The translations under genes were made by a program, and so were the position numbers. Below the pieces are notes generated by a model that worked only from the letters and a program-made list of their open reading frames with translations, was not told the DNA's origin and did not search any database. Shown in pieces: positions 1-8,374 of a stretch of 64,000 nt of DNA. Each line of letters begins with the position of its first letter. The first letter of the stretch is position 1. This DNA is from Actinomycetota bacterium. GTDB lineage: Bacteria; Actinomycetota; Acidimicrobiia; Acidimicrobiales; Acidimicrobilacustridaceae. The stretch lies in contig JACPNV010000059.1 in NCBI GenBank assembly GCA_016185305.1, forward strand, positions 20,403 to 84,402. Reading direction: 5' to 3'.

Positions 1-459
1 CAATACCTCCTCGTCGGTGGCGTTGCCTGCCGGCTCCACGGAGCGGAGCGGCGCACCGAAGACATCGACGTGCTCCCCAAGGACGACGACAAGAACCTCG
101 CGCGACTTGCAGCAGCTCTCAAGGATCTCGATGCGTTCCTCCGAGTCGGCGGCCTCAGCGATGACGAGGCTCGTGCGCTCCCGCTCGCTCTGGACGCAAA
201 GGCGCTCCGAGGAATGGAGATCTCGACTTGGCGAACCAGCGCCGGCGATCTCGACGTGTTGAGAACACTTCGGGACTTGAAGGGCGGCCGGCTGGCCTAC
301 GACGAGCTCGAGCCACGAGCCGTCAACATCGTGGTGAACACGATCGAGGTCAGGCTCGCCGGACTGGACGACATCATCGAGTCGAAACGATTCGCTGATC
401 GCGAGAAAGACCACGAAGCGCTGCCGGAGCTCGAGCAACTTCGACGCGATGAGCAGTAA
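1..459 (+). CDS. Nucleotidyltransferase-fold protein, 5' end missing
   Basis: The reading frame is open from base 1 and ends with TAA at 457-459, so the true start lies outside the window. The first visible residues read YLLVGGVACRLHGAERRTEDID, broken here as YLLVGGVACRLHG then AERRTEDID. This is the GG...H-G...R-T-x-D-I-D signature of minimal nucleotidyltransferases such as AbiEii-like toxins and DUF6036 proteins. The aspartates of TEDID would bind the metal and nucleotide. The remaining 130 residues are mainly helical and charged. Such proteins often occur in toxin-antitoxin or phage-defence pairs, but the partner would be upstream and is not visible. The fold call is firm; substrate and role are unknown. 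Confidence 0.7.
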   Translation, partial: QYLLVGGVACRLHGAERRTEDIDVLPKDDDKNLARLAAALKDLDAFLRVGGLSDDEARALPLALDAKALRGMEISTWRTSAGDLDVLRTLRDLKGGRLAYDELEPRAVNIVVNTIEVRLAGLDDIIESKRFADREKDHEALPELEQLRRDEQ

Positions 460-469
460 CGACGCCGTA

Positions 470-993
470 GTAACCGCCAGACCGCGGCGCTGGCGATCGT
501 GCTGAGGGAAGGTGCGACCGTCTGGCGCCACGCATCTTCAACCTCGGCATCGAAGGTCTCGTCGATGGACCTGGTTTCGAACGCCTTCGCAAGCGTGCTG
601 ATCTCGCCCCGGAATCGCACGACCGGTGTCTTGATCTCGTCGCGCAGATCAAGGACCTCGTCGATGGGCAGGCGCGGGAAGGCCAGAAGGAACCCCATCA
701 GGCACCAGCCCCGACGCCTCCGCGTCGCGCATCGGGAACCCCGTCGTGCGCGCATCACCTCAAGCATGCGGTCGACGAACGCGGCGATGAGATCAGCGTT
801 TCGACGTTGGCTGGCCAACGATGTCCACAAGCCGGAATGCATTCGCGTCAAGCGCGACGAACAACTCGTCGCCACCGGCGGTTACCCGATGGCCCAGTGG
901 TCTGAAGGCTCGAGCGCAGGAGCGGGCCTCAGAGCTTCCGGCCGCTATATCTGGCCGACTGAGTGTCATCTGGCAACGGCAGGGCCGCCGCAC
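470..993 (-). pseudogene. Decayed or frameshifted hypothetical gene
   Basis: Two coding-looking stretches lie in different frames of the minus strand. One runs from about 930 to a TGA at 793-795 and ends GDELFVALDANAFRLVDIVG. The other continues directly at about 800 with NADLIAAFVDRMLEVMRAR and goes on to DEVLDLRDEIKTPVV and AFETRSIDETFDAEVEDAW, losing coding character near 490. Joining them by one frameshift around 795-805 gives a continuous protein-like sequence, so this is probably a broken gene. I do not recognise the family. A sequencing error or a programmed frameshift would look the same. Confidence 0.4.
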
Positions 994-1345
994 CCGACAT
1001 GAGGGGACGGTTCGGCACTCGCGGCTCGCGATCTCCGCTTGGCCCAGATCCTGGCCCCTCGCCCGACGAGGTCGGGTGGCGTGGAGTCAGCAGGAAGGTG
1101 TTTGGCTCGAACTCCCACAGCTCGCCTCGGTCCGTGCTGACCATTCGATCGAGGTCATCGAGCACGGCCTGCCGGTCATCATCAGGGAGGTACTTGAGCA
1201 CGACGGACACCCGATGGCCAGCGGTGTAGTCCTTCACGACTACGAGCTCTTGCTCCGTGTCGCTGAGGTCGTACTCCGTGAGCACGAGTACAGCCCCGAA
1301 AGGATCTTCCAGACGGATCAAGCGCGATCGCGGCACGCCAGCCAT
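929..1345 (-). CDS. Hypothetical protein, 138 aa
   Basis: The frame starts at ATG 1345 and the first 90 residues look genuinely coding: FGAVLVLTEYDLSDTEQE, then VVVKDYTAGHRVSVVLKYLP and DDLDRMVSTDRGELWEFEPN. The last 45 residues are Pro/Gly/Arg-rich and overlap the decayed frame downstream, so the original C-terminus may have been lost to the same frameshifting. There is no recognisable domain, signal peptide or membrane segment. It lies in the degenerate stretch between a nucleotidyltransferase gene and tRNA-Arg and is probably part of an accessory segment. Confidence 0.45.
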   Translation of the reverse strand: MAGVPRSRLIRLEDPFGAVLVLTEYDLSDTEQELVVVKDYTAGHRVSVVLKYLPDDDRQAVLDDLDRMVSTDRGELWEFEPNTFLLTPRHPTSSGEGPGSGPSGDREPRVPNRPLMSGAAALPLPDDTQSARYSGRKL

Positions 1346-1704
1346 CGCTCAAACGGTAGAGCTCGGCTCGCAGCCGGTCGAGCCTTCGGTCGGCATATCT
1401 TCGCCTTCCTGGTCGGCGGGCCGATTGCCGCCAGCGTCGTCACGCTTGGGGCCCAGATCGATTGCGAGCCGGCACCTGCGACGTCCCGGCGTGGCAGTTT
1501 GCGCTTGAGGTCGCCGTGATCCTCGCGGTGACCCACCTCGTCGTCGTCGGCTTCGCATGGTTGCTCGCTGGTCGTTCCGGCCCACTTGCCATGTCCATGG
1601 TGCCGATCGGCCAGCCGAGTAGCCGGACGCCGAACGGCCGGTCGATTCTGCGGGCAGTGATCCTCCGACGGCCTTCCCACGCTCTTCCCAACCGCTATTT
1701 CCGC
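1346..1704. other. Gene-free stretch beside tRNA-Arg
   Basis: About 360 bases with no convincing gene. A plus-strand frame opening at TTG 1462 encodes a hydrophobic run (FALEVAVILAVTHLVVVGFA) that could be a membrane helix. However, it runs through the tRNA and antisense to the next gene with no proper stop or ribosome-binding site. I see no repeat, terminator or integrase remnant. Confidence 0.4.
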
Positions 1705-1779
1705 TGGCGCCCTCGGCGCGATTCGAACGCGCGCACACGGCTCCGGAGGCCGCTGCTCTATCCCCTGAGCTACGAGGGC
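1705..1779 (-). tRNA. tRNA-Arg (anticodon CCG)
   Basis: The minus strand folds as a complete tRNA. The acceptor stem is GCCCTCG (1779-1773) with CGAGGGC (1715-1709). The D stem is GCTC/GAGC. The anticodon stem is GCGGC/GCCGT with loop CTCCGGA, giving anticodon CCG. The T stem is GCGCG/CGCGC with loop TTCGAAT. The discriminator base is G at 1708, and CCA is encoded at 1707-1705. CCG reads CGG arginine codons. Its 3' end points toward the degenerate accessory-looking DNA at 1-1.7 kb, the side on which elements that integrate into tRNA genes are found. Confidence 0.96.
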
Positions 1780-1857
1780 GGAACGCACGAGCGTAGCGTC
1801 GCCGTCTGGTGGCGAGGAACTCCGTTGCCTCCGATCAGGGGTCAGATCACGCCCGTG

Positions 1858-3756
1858 TCAGAGCCGGGAATCTTCTCGCCGGACCTTGTCGAGATCGTTG
1901 CGGATGACGTGGATGACCGCGTTGATCAACGCCAGGTGGGTGAACGCCTGCGGGAAGTTGCCGAGGTGCCGGCCGCTGCGCGGGTCGATCTCTTCGGCAT
2001 AGAGGTGAAGCGGGCTGGCGAACGAGAGCAGCTTCTCGCAGAGCTGATGCGCTCGATCGTGCTCGCCGATCTCCGCGAAGGCGGACACCAGCCAGAACGA
2101 GCAGATCGTGAAGCTGCCCTCCTCGCCGCTGAAGCCGTCGTCGGTATGGTCGACCCGGTAGCGCAGCACGAGCCCATCCTCGGTCAGCTCGTCCGCGATC
2201 GCGAACACGGTGGCCCGGATGCGCGGGTCGTCCGGCGGCAGGAATCCGACGATCGGCATCAGGAGCAACGAGGCGTCGAGCGCGTCGGTGTCGTAGTGCT
2301 GGGTGAAGACGCCACGCCCGTCGATGCCGCGCTCGCAGATGTCGGCATGGATCTCGGCTGCGGCTTCTGCCCACTCGCTGGCAAGGTCGTACTCTTCGCG
2401 AAGCCGAGCGAGCCGCGCACCCCGATCAGCCGCCACCCAGCACATGAGCTTCGACGAGGTGAAGTGCTTCAGCTCGCCGCGCACCTCCCACATGCCGGCG
2501 TCGGGCTCGCGCCAGTACTTCAGGGCGCACTCGACCTGGCGCTTGAGGATCGGCCAGATGCGATCGTCGAGACGGTCGGTCGACTTGGTGTGGATGTAGA
2601 CCGAGTCGAGCACCGCGCCCCAGACGTCGTGCTGGCGCTGCCCGTGCGCGGCGTTGCCGACGCGCACCGGCTTGGCCCCGCCGTAGCCGTGCAGATGACC
2701 GAGCTCCTGCTCTTCGACGTTCGGCTCACCGTCGATGCCGTACATGATCTGCAACTCTTCATCTCGCTCCGCGATGTCAGCGATGAAGAAGAAGAAGTCG
2801 TCGGCCTCCCAATCGAAGCCGAGTGTGTAGAGGCCCCACAGCGCGAACGTCGAGTCGCGGATCCAAGTGAAGCGATAGTCGTAGTTGCGCTCTCCGCCCG
2901 GCGTCTCGGGCAACGATGTCGTGGGCGCGGCGACGAGGGCACCGGTCGGGCCGAACGTGAGCCCCTTCAACGTGAGCGCGCTGCGCTCGAGGTGGCTGCG
3001 CCAAGGGTGGTCGGGGAAGTCTCCCCGCGCCAGCCAGTGCTGCCAATGGTGCGCAGTCCAGACCAGTCGCTCGTACGCCTCGTCGTAGGTGAAGGGCGGG
3101 TCGTGCTCGCTCCACGACAGTGCGCAGAAGCGGAAGTCGCCTTCCTTCAGCAACGAGCGGGCGGCCGCGCGCTCGGCCTCGAACCCGAGACGCAGATCGG
3201 TCGTCAGGCGCAACTCGATGTCAATGCCATCGGCCGTGGCGATGCCCTGGTGATAGCCCTGGTCGGTGTAGCGCCAGCACGCGGGCACGCGCCCGTAGTC
3301 GAACATCGGCTCACAGTCGAGGATCACCTGCACCTCACCGTTCACGCAGCGGATGGTGCGCAGCAGGACATGATCGGCGTCGTAGTCGGTCGGCGCCCGC
3401 CGGTGGGTGTGCGACAGCTCACCCTCGTGGTGCCACGGTCCGACGAGGAGGACATCGCGGACGATGATCCAGCCCGTGGATGTGCCCCAACTCGTCTCGA
3501 GCACCATCGTGCCGGGGAGGTACCGGCGAGCCGCGGGCACCTGCACGTCCGCGGGGCCGAGTCGGAAGCCGCCGCCGTGACGATCGAGGATCGCCGCGAA
3601 CACACTCGGCGAGTCCATCCTCGGCAGGCACAGCCACTCGACGTTGCCGCTTGGCGCAACCAACGCCATCGACTCGCAGTCCGACAGGAACGCGTAATCG
3701 GCGATCGGCGGAAACGGCGAGTGCAACGGCAGGTCGTTGGGCCGCAACGACGTCAT
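1858..3756 (-). CDS. Glycoside hydrolase family 15 protein (trehalase/glucoamylase-like)
   Basis: A 632-residue cytoplasmic protein with the actinobacterial GH15 layout: an N-terminal beta-sandwich domain (about 15-250) beginning IADYAFLSDCESMALVAPSG, then an (alpha/alpha)6 barrel. Substrate-binding motif ERNYDYRFTWIRDS is at 289-302. DAGMWEVRGE (419-428) should supply the general acid Glu, and GEEGSF (544-549) the general base. Close relatives in mycobacteria are trehalases; others act on alpha-1,4-glucans, so trehalose hydrolysis is the likeliest but not certain reaction. There is no signal peptide. It stands alone between the tRNA and an LCP gene. Confidence 0.88.
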   Translation of the reverse strand: MTSLRPNDLPLHSPFPPIADYAFLSDCESMALVAPSGNVEWLCLPRMDSPSVFAAILDRHGGGFRLGPADVQVPAARRYLPGTMVLETSWGTSTGWIIVRDVLLVGPWHHEGELSHTHRRAPTDYDADHVLLRTIRCVNGEVQVILDCEPMFDYGRVPACWRYTDQGYHQGIATADGIDIELRLTTDLRLGFEAERAAARSLLKEGDFRFCALSWSEHDPPFTYDEAYERLVWTAHHWQHWLARGDFPDHPWRSHLERSALTLKGLTFGPTGALVAAPTTSLPETPGGERNYDYRFTWIRDSTFALWGLYTLGFDWEADDFFFFIADIAERDEELQIMYGIDGEPNVEEQELGHLHGYGGAKPVRVGNAAHGQRQHDVWGAVLDSVYIHTKSTDRLDDRIWPILKRQVECALKYWREPDAGMWEVRGELKHFTSSKLMCWVAADRGARLARLREEYDLASEWAEAAAEIHADICERGIDGRGVFTQHYDTDALDASLLLMPIVGFLPPDDPRIRATVFAIADELTEDGLVLRYRVDHTDDGFSGEEGSFTICSFWLVSAFAEIGEHDRAHQLCEKLLSFASPLHLYAEEIDPRSGRHLGNFPQAFTHLALINAVIHVIRNDLDKVRREDSRL

Positions 3757-3854
3757 CGATCCACCGTGTCCGCTCGTGCCCTCATGCCCACGAGTGTTCC
3801 ATGCGCGGACCGCTCAGGTTCGGAACCAGCGCCTCGCTCCGGCAGACCGATCGC

Positions 3855-5447
3855 TCAGCACGTCACGCCGGGAGGGGGCTGGCCGGGGACGACGCCGACC
3901 AGCTTGTCGCCACCTATGACGTACTCGGTCGACGAGGTCGTCGGCACGGTCGTCGTCGGCTTGGCGGGCATGGCAGCCAAGTCACCCGGATGTGCAGCCA
4001 CCGTCGAGGACGTCGGCGTGCTGGTTGCCTCTTCCAGCGGGCGAGCCTGAGGCACGGTTGTGGTGAAATCCGAGCCGAGCGAGACCTGCAGGGTGAAGTT
4101 CGAGATCGTCTTGTCTTCGACGACATCGGCACCGTTCGCAAGGAAGCGGGCGACCTCGATCGCCATGCGGCGATAGCCGGCCGGGTACCTGATGGTCGTT
4201 CGCTTCACCGCGGTCTTGCCATCGCTCGAGCCGGCCACGGTGAACCCGATGTTCTTCATCGCTTGCTCGGCCTGTGCGGCCTGTCCCGACCGGCCGGCAG
4301 CGCCCACGATCGTCACCTTGATCGCGGATGGGGGCCACGCGTCCGGGGTCAAGCCCCGAAACACGTCGAGGATCGGGGTTGCGTCATCGGCGGCCATCCG
4401 CACGACCGACGCGCCGTCTGCGGTCGTGTACTGCATGACCGGCAACGACCACGTCTTGATCTGGTCGCTGGACTTGCTCGCGAACTTCCGCCCGATCTCT
4501 GCCATGCGGTTGACGTCCATCTGCCGGTCGACCTGGACGTTGGCTGTCATGACGTTGAGGAGATCGTTCGCCACCCGTAGGTCAGGCGACAGCGCGCGCT
4601 GCCGCGTGACGTCGAAGATGCGGCGGACGAAGAACTGCTGGCGGTCGATGCGCCCGATGTCGGCGGTGGGGTCGGTGGTCCAACCGGTCCTGGCGTCTTT
4701 GTACTCGAGCTTTCGGGAACGCGCGAACGCCAGCGCTTGCTCGCCGTCCAGCACCGTGCATCCGGCCGCGTCTATTCGCAGGCCCGAGTTCGTGTCTCGC
4801 ATCGGCCGATCGAAGTACATGGGGACGCCGCCCACCGCATCGACGATGCCCTTGAACCCCTTGAAGTCGACCTCGACGTAGTTGTTGATCTCGATGCCGA
4901 AGAACGCCTTGATCGTCTCGATCAGCTTCTGCGGGCTCTCGCTGTACGCCGTGTTGATGCGGGAGTTCTCGGTCGACCCGGCGACCGGAAGCCAAAGGTC
5001 GCGCGGCAGCGAGAGCATGTCGATGATCTCGGTCTTCGGGTTGATGCGGACGACCATGATCGTGTCTGACCGCTTGCCCGAGTCACCACCCAGGCCCGCG
5101 ATGAATGCTTGGGCATCCGGGTCGTTCTTGGCGACGTTCTCGCGGCTGTCGGACCCGACAACCAAGATGTTGATCGGCGATTCGTCGACAGCCACGTCGA
5201 CAGGAACATCCGTCCGCTCGATCGAGTCGAGCTTGTTCGTCACATACCAGATCCCCGACGCGACGAGCACCAAACCGACGACCGCGATCGCGCCGAGGAC
5301 GAGCACGGCGCGCTGCAGGCCGGTTCGCCCTCGCTTCGGCGGACGACGCCGCGGGCAGGTCTCGTGCAGGCCGGCAACAGCGTCGTCGCCGCCGTAGGGT
5401 GCAGCACCGGGAGACGGGCCGGGTCCTTCTGATTCGTCGCTCGGCAT
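3855..5447 (-). CDS. LytR-CpsA-Psr (LCP) family cell-wall glycopolymer ligase
   Basis: A 530-residue membrane-anchored protein. A Pro/Gly-rich cytoplasmic N-terminus of about 45 residues is followed by one transmembrane helix (VLVLGAIAVVGLVLVASGIW). The extracellular LCP domain follows, with NILVVGSDSR, the conserved arginine/aspartate segment SDTIMVVRINP, SLPRDLW and the GEQALAFARSRK motif. Family members transfer undecaprenyl-linked glycopolymers such as arabinogalactan or teichoic-type polymers to peptidoglycan. A C-terminal LytR_C domain (IKVTIVGAAGRSGQAAQAEQ onward) and a Thr/Pro-rich tail complete the usual actinobacterial architecture. The acceptor polymer cannot be told from sequence. 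Confidence 0.92.
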   Translation of the reverse strand: MPSDESEGPGPSPGAAPYGGDDAVAGLHETCPRRRPPKRGRTGLQRAVLVLGAIAVVGLVLVASGIWYVTNKLDSIERTDVPVDVAVDESPINILVVGSDSRENVAKNDPDAQAFIAGLGGDSGKRSDTIMVVRINPKTEIIDMLSLPRDLWLPVAGSTENSRINTAYSESPQKLIETIKAFFGIEINNYVEVDFKGFKGIVDAVGGVPMYFDRPMRDTNSGLRIDAAGCTVLDGEQALAFARSRKLEYKDARTGWTTDPTADIGRIDRQQFFVRRIFDVTRQRALSPDLRVANDLLNVMTANVQVDRQMDVNRMAEIGRKFASKSSDQIKTWSLPVMQYTTADGASVVRMAADDATPILDVFRGLTPDAWPPSAIKVTIVGAAGRSGQAAQAEQAMKNIGFTVAGSSDGKTAVKRTTIRYPAGYRRMAIEVARFLANGADVVEDKTISNFTLQVSLGSDFTTTVPQARPLEEATSTPTSSTVAAHPGDLAAMPAKPTTTVPTTSSTEYVIGGDKLVGVVPGQPPPGVTC

Positions 5448-5555
5448 GACACGACGACACTAGTGGGCGCCGCGAAGCGCTCCGAGTCAAGGATCTGCGA
5501 CCCGCAGACCGACATCCGCGCGGCCTTGTGACCTGGACCAACCCACTCGGGCCGG

Positions 5556-6107
5556 TTACTGAGGCGGGTTCGGGTACTGGACGCCGGCGGGTTGTGGCGC
5601 TGTCGGCGGCGGCGCAGCCATCTGTGGGCCGACGGTGCCGACCGCGGTGACGCCCGAGACCATCGACCAGTCGATGACGACCTTGGCCCGGTCGTTGGGG
5701 TCGACCTTCACGCCGATGGTCGCACCAGGCATGCAACGGGCCAGCATGATCATCGGAACGGCCTGCCGCACGGTCACGTCATACGGCGTGCCCGACCCGA
5801 CCTGCACCCGCAAGCCGATGTTCAGCACCTGGTTGGTGTAGTTGATCACCATGCCGGTCTCTTGCAGGCTCACGATGACCGCCGTGCCGGGCATGCCCGT
5901 CTGGAGCAACTTGCTGTCGCCCCCGAGACCGCCGATCAGATAGCCGGTGGCGACACAGATCAGGCCACCGAAGACCAGGCTCCCGGCGATGAGGAACCAG
6001 GTCATCTTGAGCAAGCTGCCGCCGGTGACGCCGAGGACAGCGAACACGGCGGCGAGGCCGAACAGGCCGACCGCGGTGATCATGCACATCTTTTTGGCCG
6101 CGTTCAT
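5556..6107 (-). CDS. Two-helix membrane protein of unknown function
   Basis: A 183-residue protein with two N-terminal transmembrane helices (MITAVGLFGLAAVFAVLGVT and WFLIAGSLVFGGLICVATGY). A roughly 100-residue soluble part follows that looks like a beta-barrel (GMPGTAVIVSLQETGMVINY, PMIMLARCMPGATIGVKVDP), ending in a Pro/Ala-rich tail. I do not recognise the family. The soluble part resembles the small OB-like modules found behind paired helices in actinobacterial membrane proteins, but this is only an impression. It is transcribed in the same direction as the LCP gene, with a gap of about 110 bases. Confidence 0.7.
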   Translation of the reverse strand: MNAAKKMCMITAVGLFGLAAVFAVLGVTGGSLLKMTWFLIAGSLVFGGLICVATGYLIGGLGGDSKLLQTGMPGTAVIVSLQETGMVINYTNQVLNIGLRVQVGSGTPYDVTVRQAVPMIMLARCMPGATIGVKVDPNDRAKVVIDWSMVSGVTAVGTVGPQMAAPPPTAPQPAGVQYPNPPQ

Positions 6108-6210
6108 GGAGCCTGCCCTTCCGTATCATCCTGCGCTGCGATCTCGCTCATCATCAGCCCACCGGGACGGCGGTGCCTGAGTAACCGCTACTCAATTGCC
6201 ACCGCCAAGA

Positions 6211-6627
6211 TCAAGCCGAAGCTGACCACCACTGCCAGCGGATGAGCTCGACGACGATGGCGGGACCTGCGGGCCGGACGTCGGCGTATTGGTGGTACTT
6301 GCTCGTGAGTACATCCAGCGCGGACTCATACACCGCGCCATCGTCGATGACCTGCGCCAGACCCCGGAGCCGCACCCACCAGAGCTTTGACCAGTCTGCG
6401 TCGTCGTAGCCATCGACCAGGACGCTGACCTCGGGATTCACGGCGATGTTCTCGAGCCGCTTGAGGTGTGTCGTGGTCTTCGGCTTGTGGTCGACCGCGG
6501 TCACCAGCCGATCGTCGACCAGCGCGAACGTGATCGGCACCAGATCGATCCGTCCTGTCCTGGTGGTCGTGGCCAGCCGTGCGATGCGGGCCTCGTCGAC
6601 CAGCGCTCGTGCTCTCGCCGCTTGCAT
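6211..6627 (-). CDS. PPOX-class F420-dependent oxidoreductase (TIGR03668-like)
   Basis: A 138-residue split-barrel flavin-binding-fold protein. The order of strands and motifs (ARIARLATTTRTGRIDLVPI, VDHKPKTTTHLKRLENIAVN, VSVLVDGYDDADWSKLWWVR, then RGLAQVI and ELIRWQWWSA) matches the small actinobacterial PPOX proteins that bind coenzyme F420 or FMN. Length is typical for the subfamily. The physiological substrate is unknown. It lies divergently from the alpha/beta hydrolase gene starting at 6706, with only 78 bases between the starts, so the two may share a promoter region. Confidence 0.85.
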   Translation of the reverse strand: MQAARARALVDEARIARLATTTRTGRIDLVPITFALVDDRLVTAVDHKPKTTTHLKRLENIAVNPEVSVLVDGYDDADWSKLWWVRLRGLAQVIDDGAVYESALDVLTSKYHQYADVRPAGPAIVVELIRWQWWSASA

Positions 6628-6705
6628 CCCGCCATCCTGCCGGATGCTCCCGACGCTGGGAGCATTCCTGGCAGCCGCGCCGCGCCACGGCTACCGTGCG
6701 GAGCC

Positions 6706-7596
6706 GTGCAACCCAAGTTCGTGACCCTCCACGGTCACGAGATCCGATACTGGCAGGCCGGCCAGGGACCGCCGATCCTGCTGATCCACGGGATGGCCGG
6801 CAGCGCGACCACATGGAAAGCGGTGATGCCCAAGCTGGCGAAGCACTTCACCGTGCTCGCTCCCGACCTCATCGGCCATGGCCGCTCGGACAAACCGATG
6901 ACGGACTACTCGCTCGGGAACTATGCCGCGGGGATGCGTGACTTCCTGGTCGCTCTGGGCATCGACCGGGCCACCGTCGTCGGGCAGTCGCTCGGCGGCG
7001 GTGTCGCCATGCAGATGGCCTACCAGCATCCCGAGCGGGTCGAGCGCCTCGTGTTGGTGGCGAGCGGCGGGCTGGGGCGAGAGGTCAGCGTCATCCTGCG
7101 GCTCTTGACCATCCCCGGGGGCGAGTACGTGATGCCCCTGATCTTCAACCGGTTCGCCCGCGACGTCGGCAACCGCGTCAGCCTCTTGTTGCGCCGCGCC
7201 GGCCTGCGGGCCCCCGAAGTCGAAGAGGGGTGGCGGGCCTTCGTGTCGCTCACCGAGCCGCAGAACCGCGTGGCCTTCGTGCGGACGTTGCGGGCCGTCA
7301 TCGATCTCGGCGGGCAGTCGGTCAGCGCCCATGACCGCCTGTACCTCGCCGCGCACATGCCCACGCTCATCGTATGGGGCACCCGCGACCCGATCATCCC
7401 GATCGAGCACGGCCACGCCGCGCACGCGGCCATGCCCGGTAGCCGCTTCGAGGTCTTCGAGGGATCGGGCCACTTCCCGCACTGTGAGGAACCCGACCAT
7501 TTCGCGGACGTGATGGTCGACTTCGTCGCCGAAACGCCTTCGTCCATGGTCGACCCCGACGATTGGCGCGAGCTGCTCGCCCATCCCAACCTCTGA
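6706..7596 (+). CDS. Alpha/beta-fold hydrolase
   Basis: A 296-residue soluble alpha/beta hydrolase. GTG 6706 is chosen because a -10 hexamer TACCGT (6692-6697) lies 8 bases before it, the leaderless pattern seen repeatedly in this window; the frame extends further upstream without coding character. Motifs in order: oxyanion-hole LLIHGMAGSATTW, nucleophile elbow GQSLGGG, acid in VWGTRDPIIPIEHG, and catalytic His in GSGHFPHCEEP. Closest families by eye are esterases and C-C hydrolases of the MhpC/HsaD type. Nothing nearby fixes the substrate. Confidence 0.88.
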   Translation: MQPKFVTLHGHEIRYWQAGQGPPILLIHGMAGSATTWKAVMPKLAKHFTVLAPDLIGHGRSDKPMTDYSLGNYAAGMRDFLVALGIDRATVVGQSLGGGVAMQMAYQHPERVERLVLVASGGLGREVSVILRLLTIPGGEYVMPLIFNRFARDVGNRVSLLLRRAGLRAPEVEEGWRAFVSLTEPQNRVAFVRTLRAVIDLGGQSVSAHDRLYLAAHMPTLIVWGTRDPIIPIEHGHAAHAAMPGSRFEVFEGSGHFPHCEEPDHFADVMVDFVAETPSSMVDPDDWRELLAHPNL

Positions 7597-7750
7597 ACCT
7601 GCCCGCCCCTGCCGCACCCGCTGCCGTCTCCTCTCCTCACCCGTGACTGATGGCACGCCGCGGGCGGGAGCATTTTCGGACCGACGATCGTTCCATCCGG
7701 TGAACGCCACCGGCCCCGAACCCGGCCGCCGGAACGATCGGAGGGGACAG

Positions 7751-7957
7751 ATGCAGACCGTCGCAGTCGACACCGAGCTCTTGAGCCGGGCTGCCGCTCA
7801 TCGGCGCCGGGCCGCGAACCTGCGAACGGAGGCCAGCCAACTCGATCCGTTCGTCGGCACCAGCTTTCGCCGGCGGGCCTCCGAGCTCGAGCTCGAAGCC
7901 TGGGTGATGGAGATCCAGTCCGGGCTCCCCTACGAACGCATAGCCAACGCCGCCTGA
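7751..7957 (+). CDS. Small conserved-looking protein, 68 aa
   Basis: ATG 7751 is preceded directly by a purine-rich GAGGGGACAG ribosome-binding site. The 68-residue product is charged and helical: TELLSRAAAHRRRAANLRTE, then SFRRRASELELEAWVMEIQS, ending LPYERIANAA. There are no cysteines, membrane helix or known motif. A strong terminator follows about 60 bases after the stop, supporting an independent transcription unit. Function unknown. Confidence 0.65.
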   Translation: MQTVAVDTELLSRAAAHRRRAANLRTEASQLDPFVGTSFRRRASELELEAWVMEIQSGLPYERIANAA

Positions 7958-8017
7958 ACGAACAACAGACCCCGCACGGATCCCCTGCCCGGATCCCGAG
8001 GGTTGGCTCCCCCCAAC

Positions 8018-8057
8018 CATCCGGCGCCCGCCAACTCCGGCGGGCGCCGGATGTTTT
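8018..8057 (+). terminator. Strong intrinsic terminator
   Basis: A perfect 15-bp inverted repeat (arms 8018-8032 and 8039-8053, loop AACTCC) is followed immediately by TTTT. It lies 61 bases after the small gene ending at 7957 and just before the leaderless gene at 8090. Confidence 0.9.
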
Positions 8058-8089
8058 CGGGCAGAGCTCCGCAGGTAACCTGCGCAACC

Positions 8090-8272
8090 ATGGATCTTCA
8101 CCTGACGGACGACGATGCCGGTCTGCTGCAAGAGGTGCTCAGCGGCGCGTTCCGCGACCTGCGCTTCGAGATCGCGGACACAGACAACCACGAGTTCAAG
8201 CATCGCTTGAAGGCGCGAGAAGCCGCGCTCAAAGCGATCCTCGATCAGGTCGGGGGCCTGCTACCGGCCTGA
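8090..8272 (+). CDS. Small conserved hypothetical protein, 60 aa
   Basis: ATG 8090 is preceded at 8 bases by TAACCT (8076-8081), suggesting a leaderless message. The 60-residue acidic helical protein starts MDLHLTDDDAGLLQEVLSG, continues FRDLRFEIADTDNHEFKHRL and ends in a predicted amphipathic helix. Small proteins with this LTD-x-x-A..L..VL..L..LR-x-EIADTDN pattern are common in actinobacteria and have no assigned function. It is bounded upstream by the terminator at 8018-8057. Confidence 0.75.
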   Translation: MDLHLTDDDAGLLQEVLSGAFRDLRFEIADTDNHEFKHRLKAREAALKAILDQVGGLLPA

Positions 8273-8374
8273 GCGACCCTGCGCGGCTGAGCGGGATCGT
8301 CGGCGGCACCGGGGCCTACCCTCCCTACGGTTCGCGGCGAGTGCCCGCCGCTTGACAACCAATGCCCCACGCCT

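Noticed and set aside
1462..4050. 862-codon open frame on the plus strand
   Set aside because: It is antisense to the tRNA and the GH15 gene, with Arg/Glu/Val-rich composition typical of the shadow of a high-GC gene.
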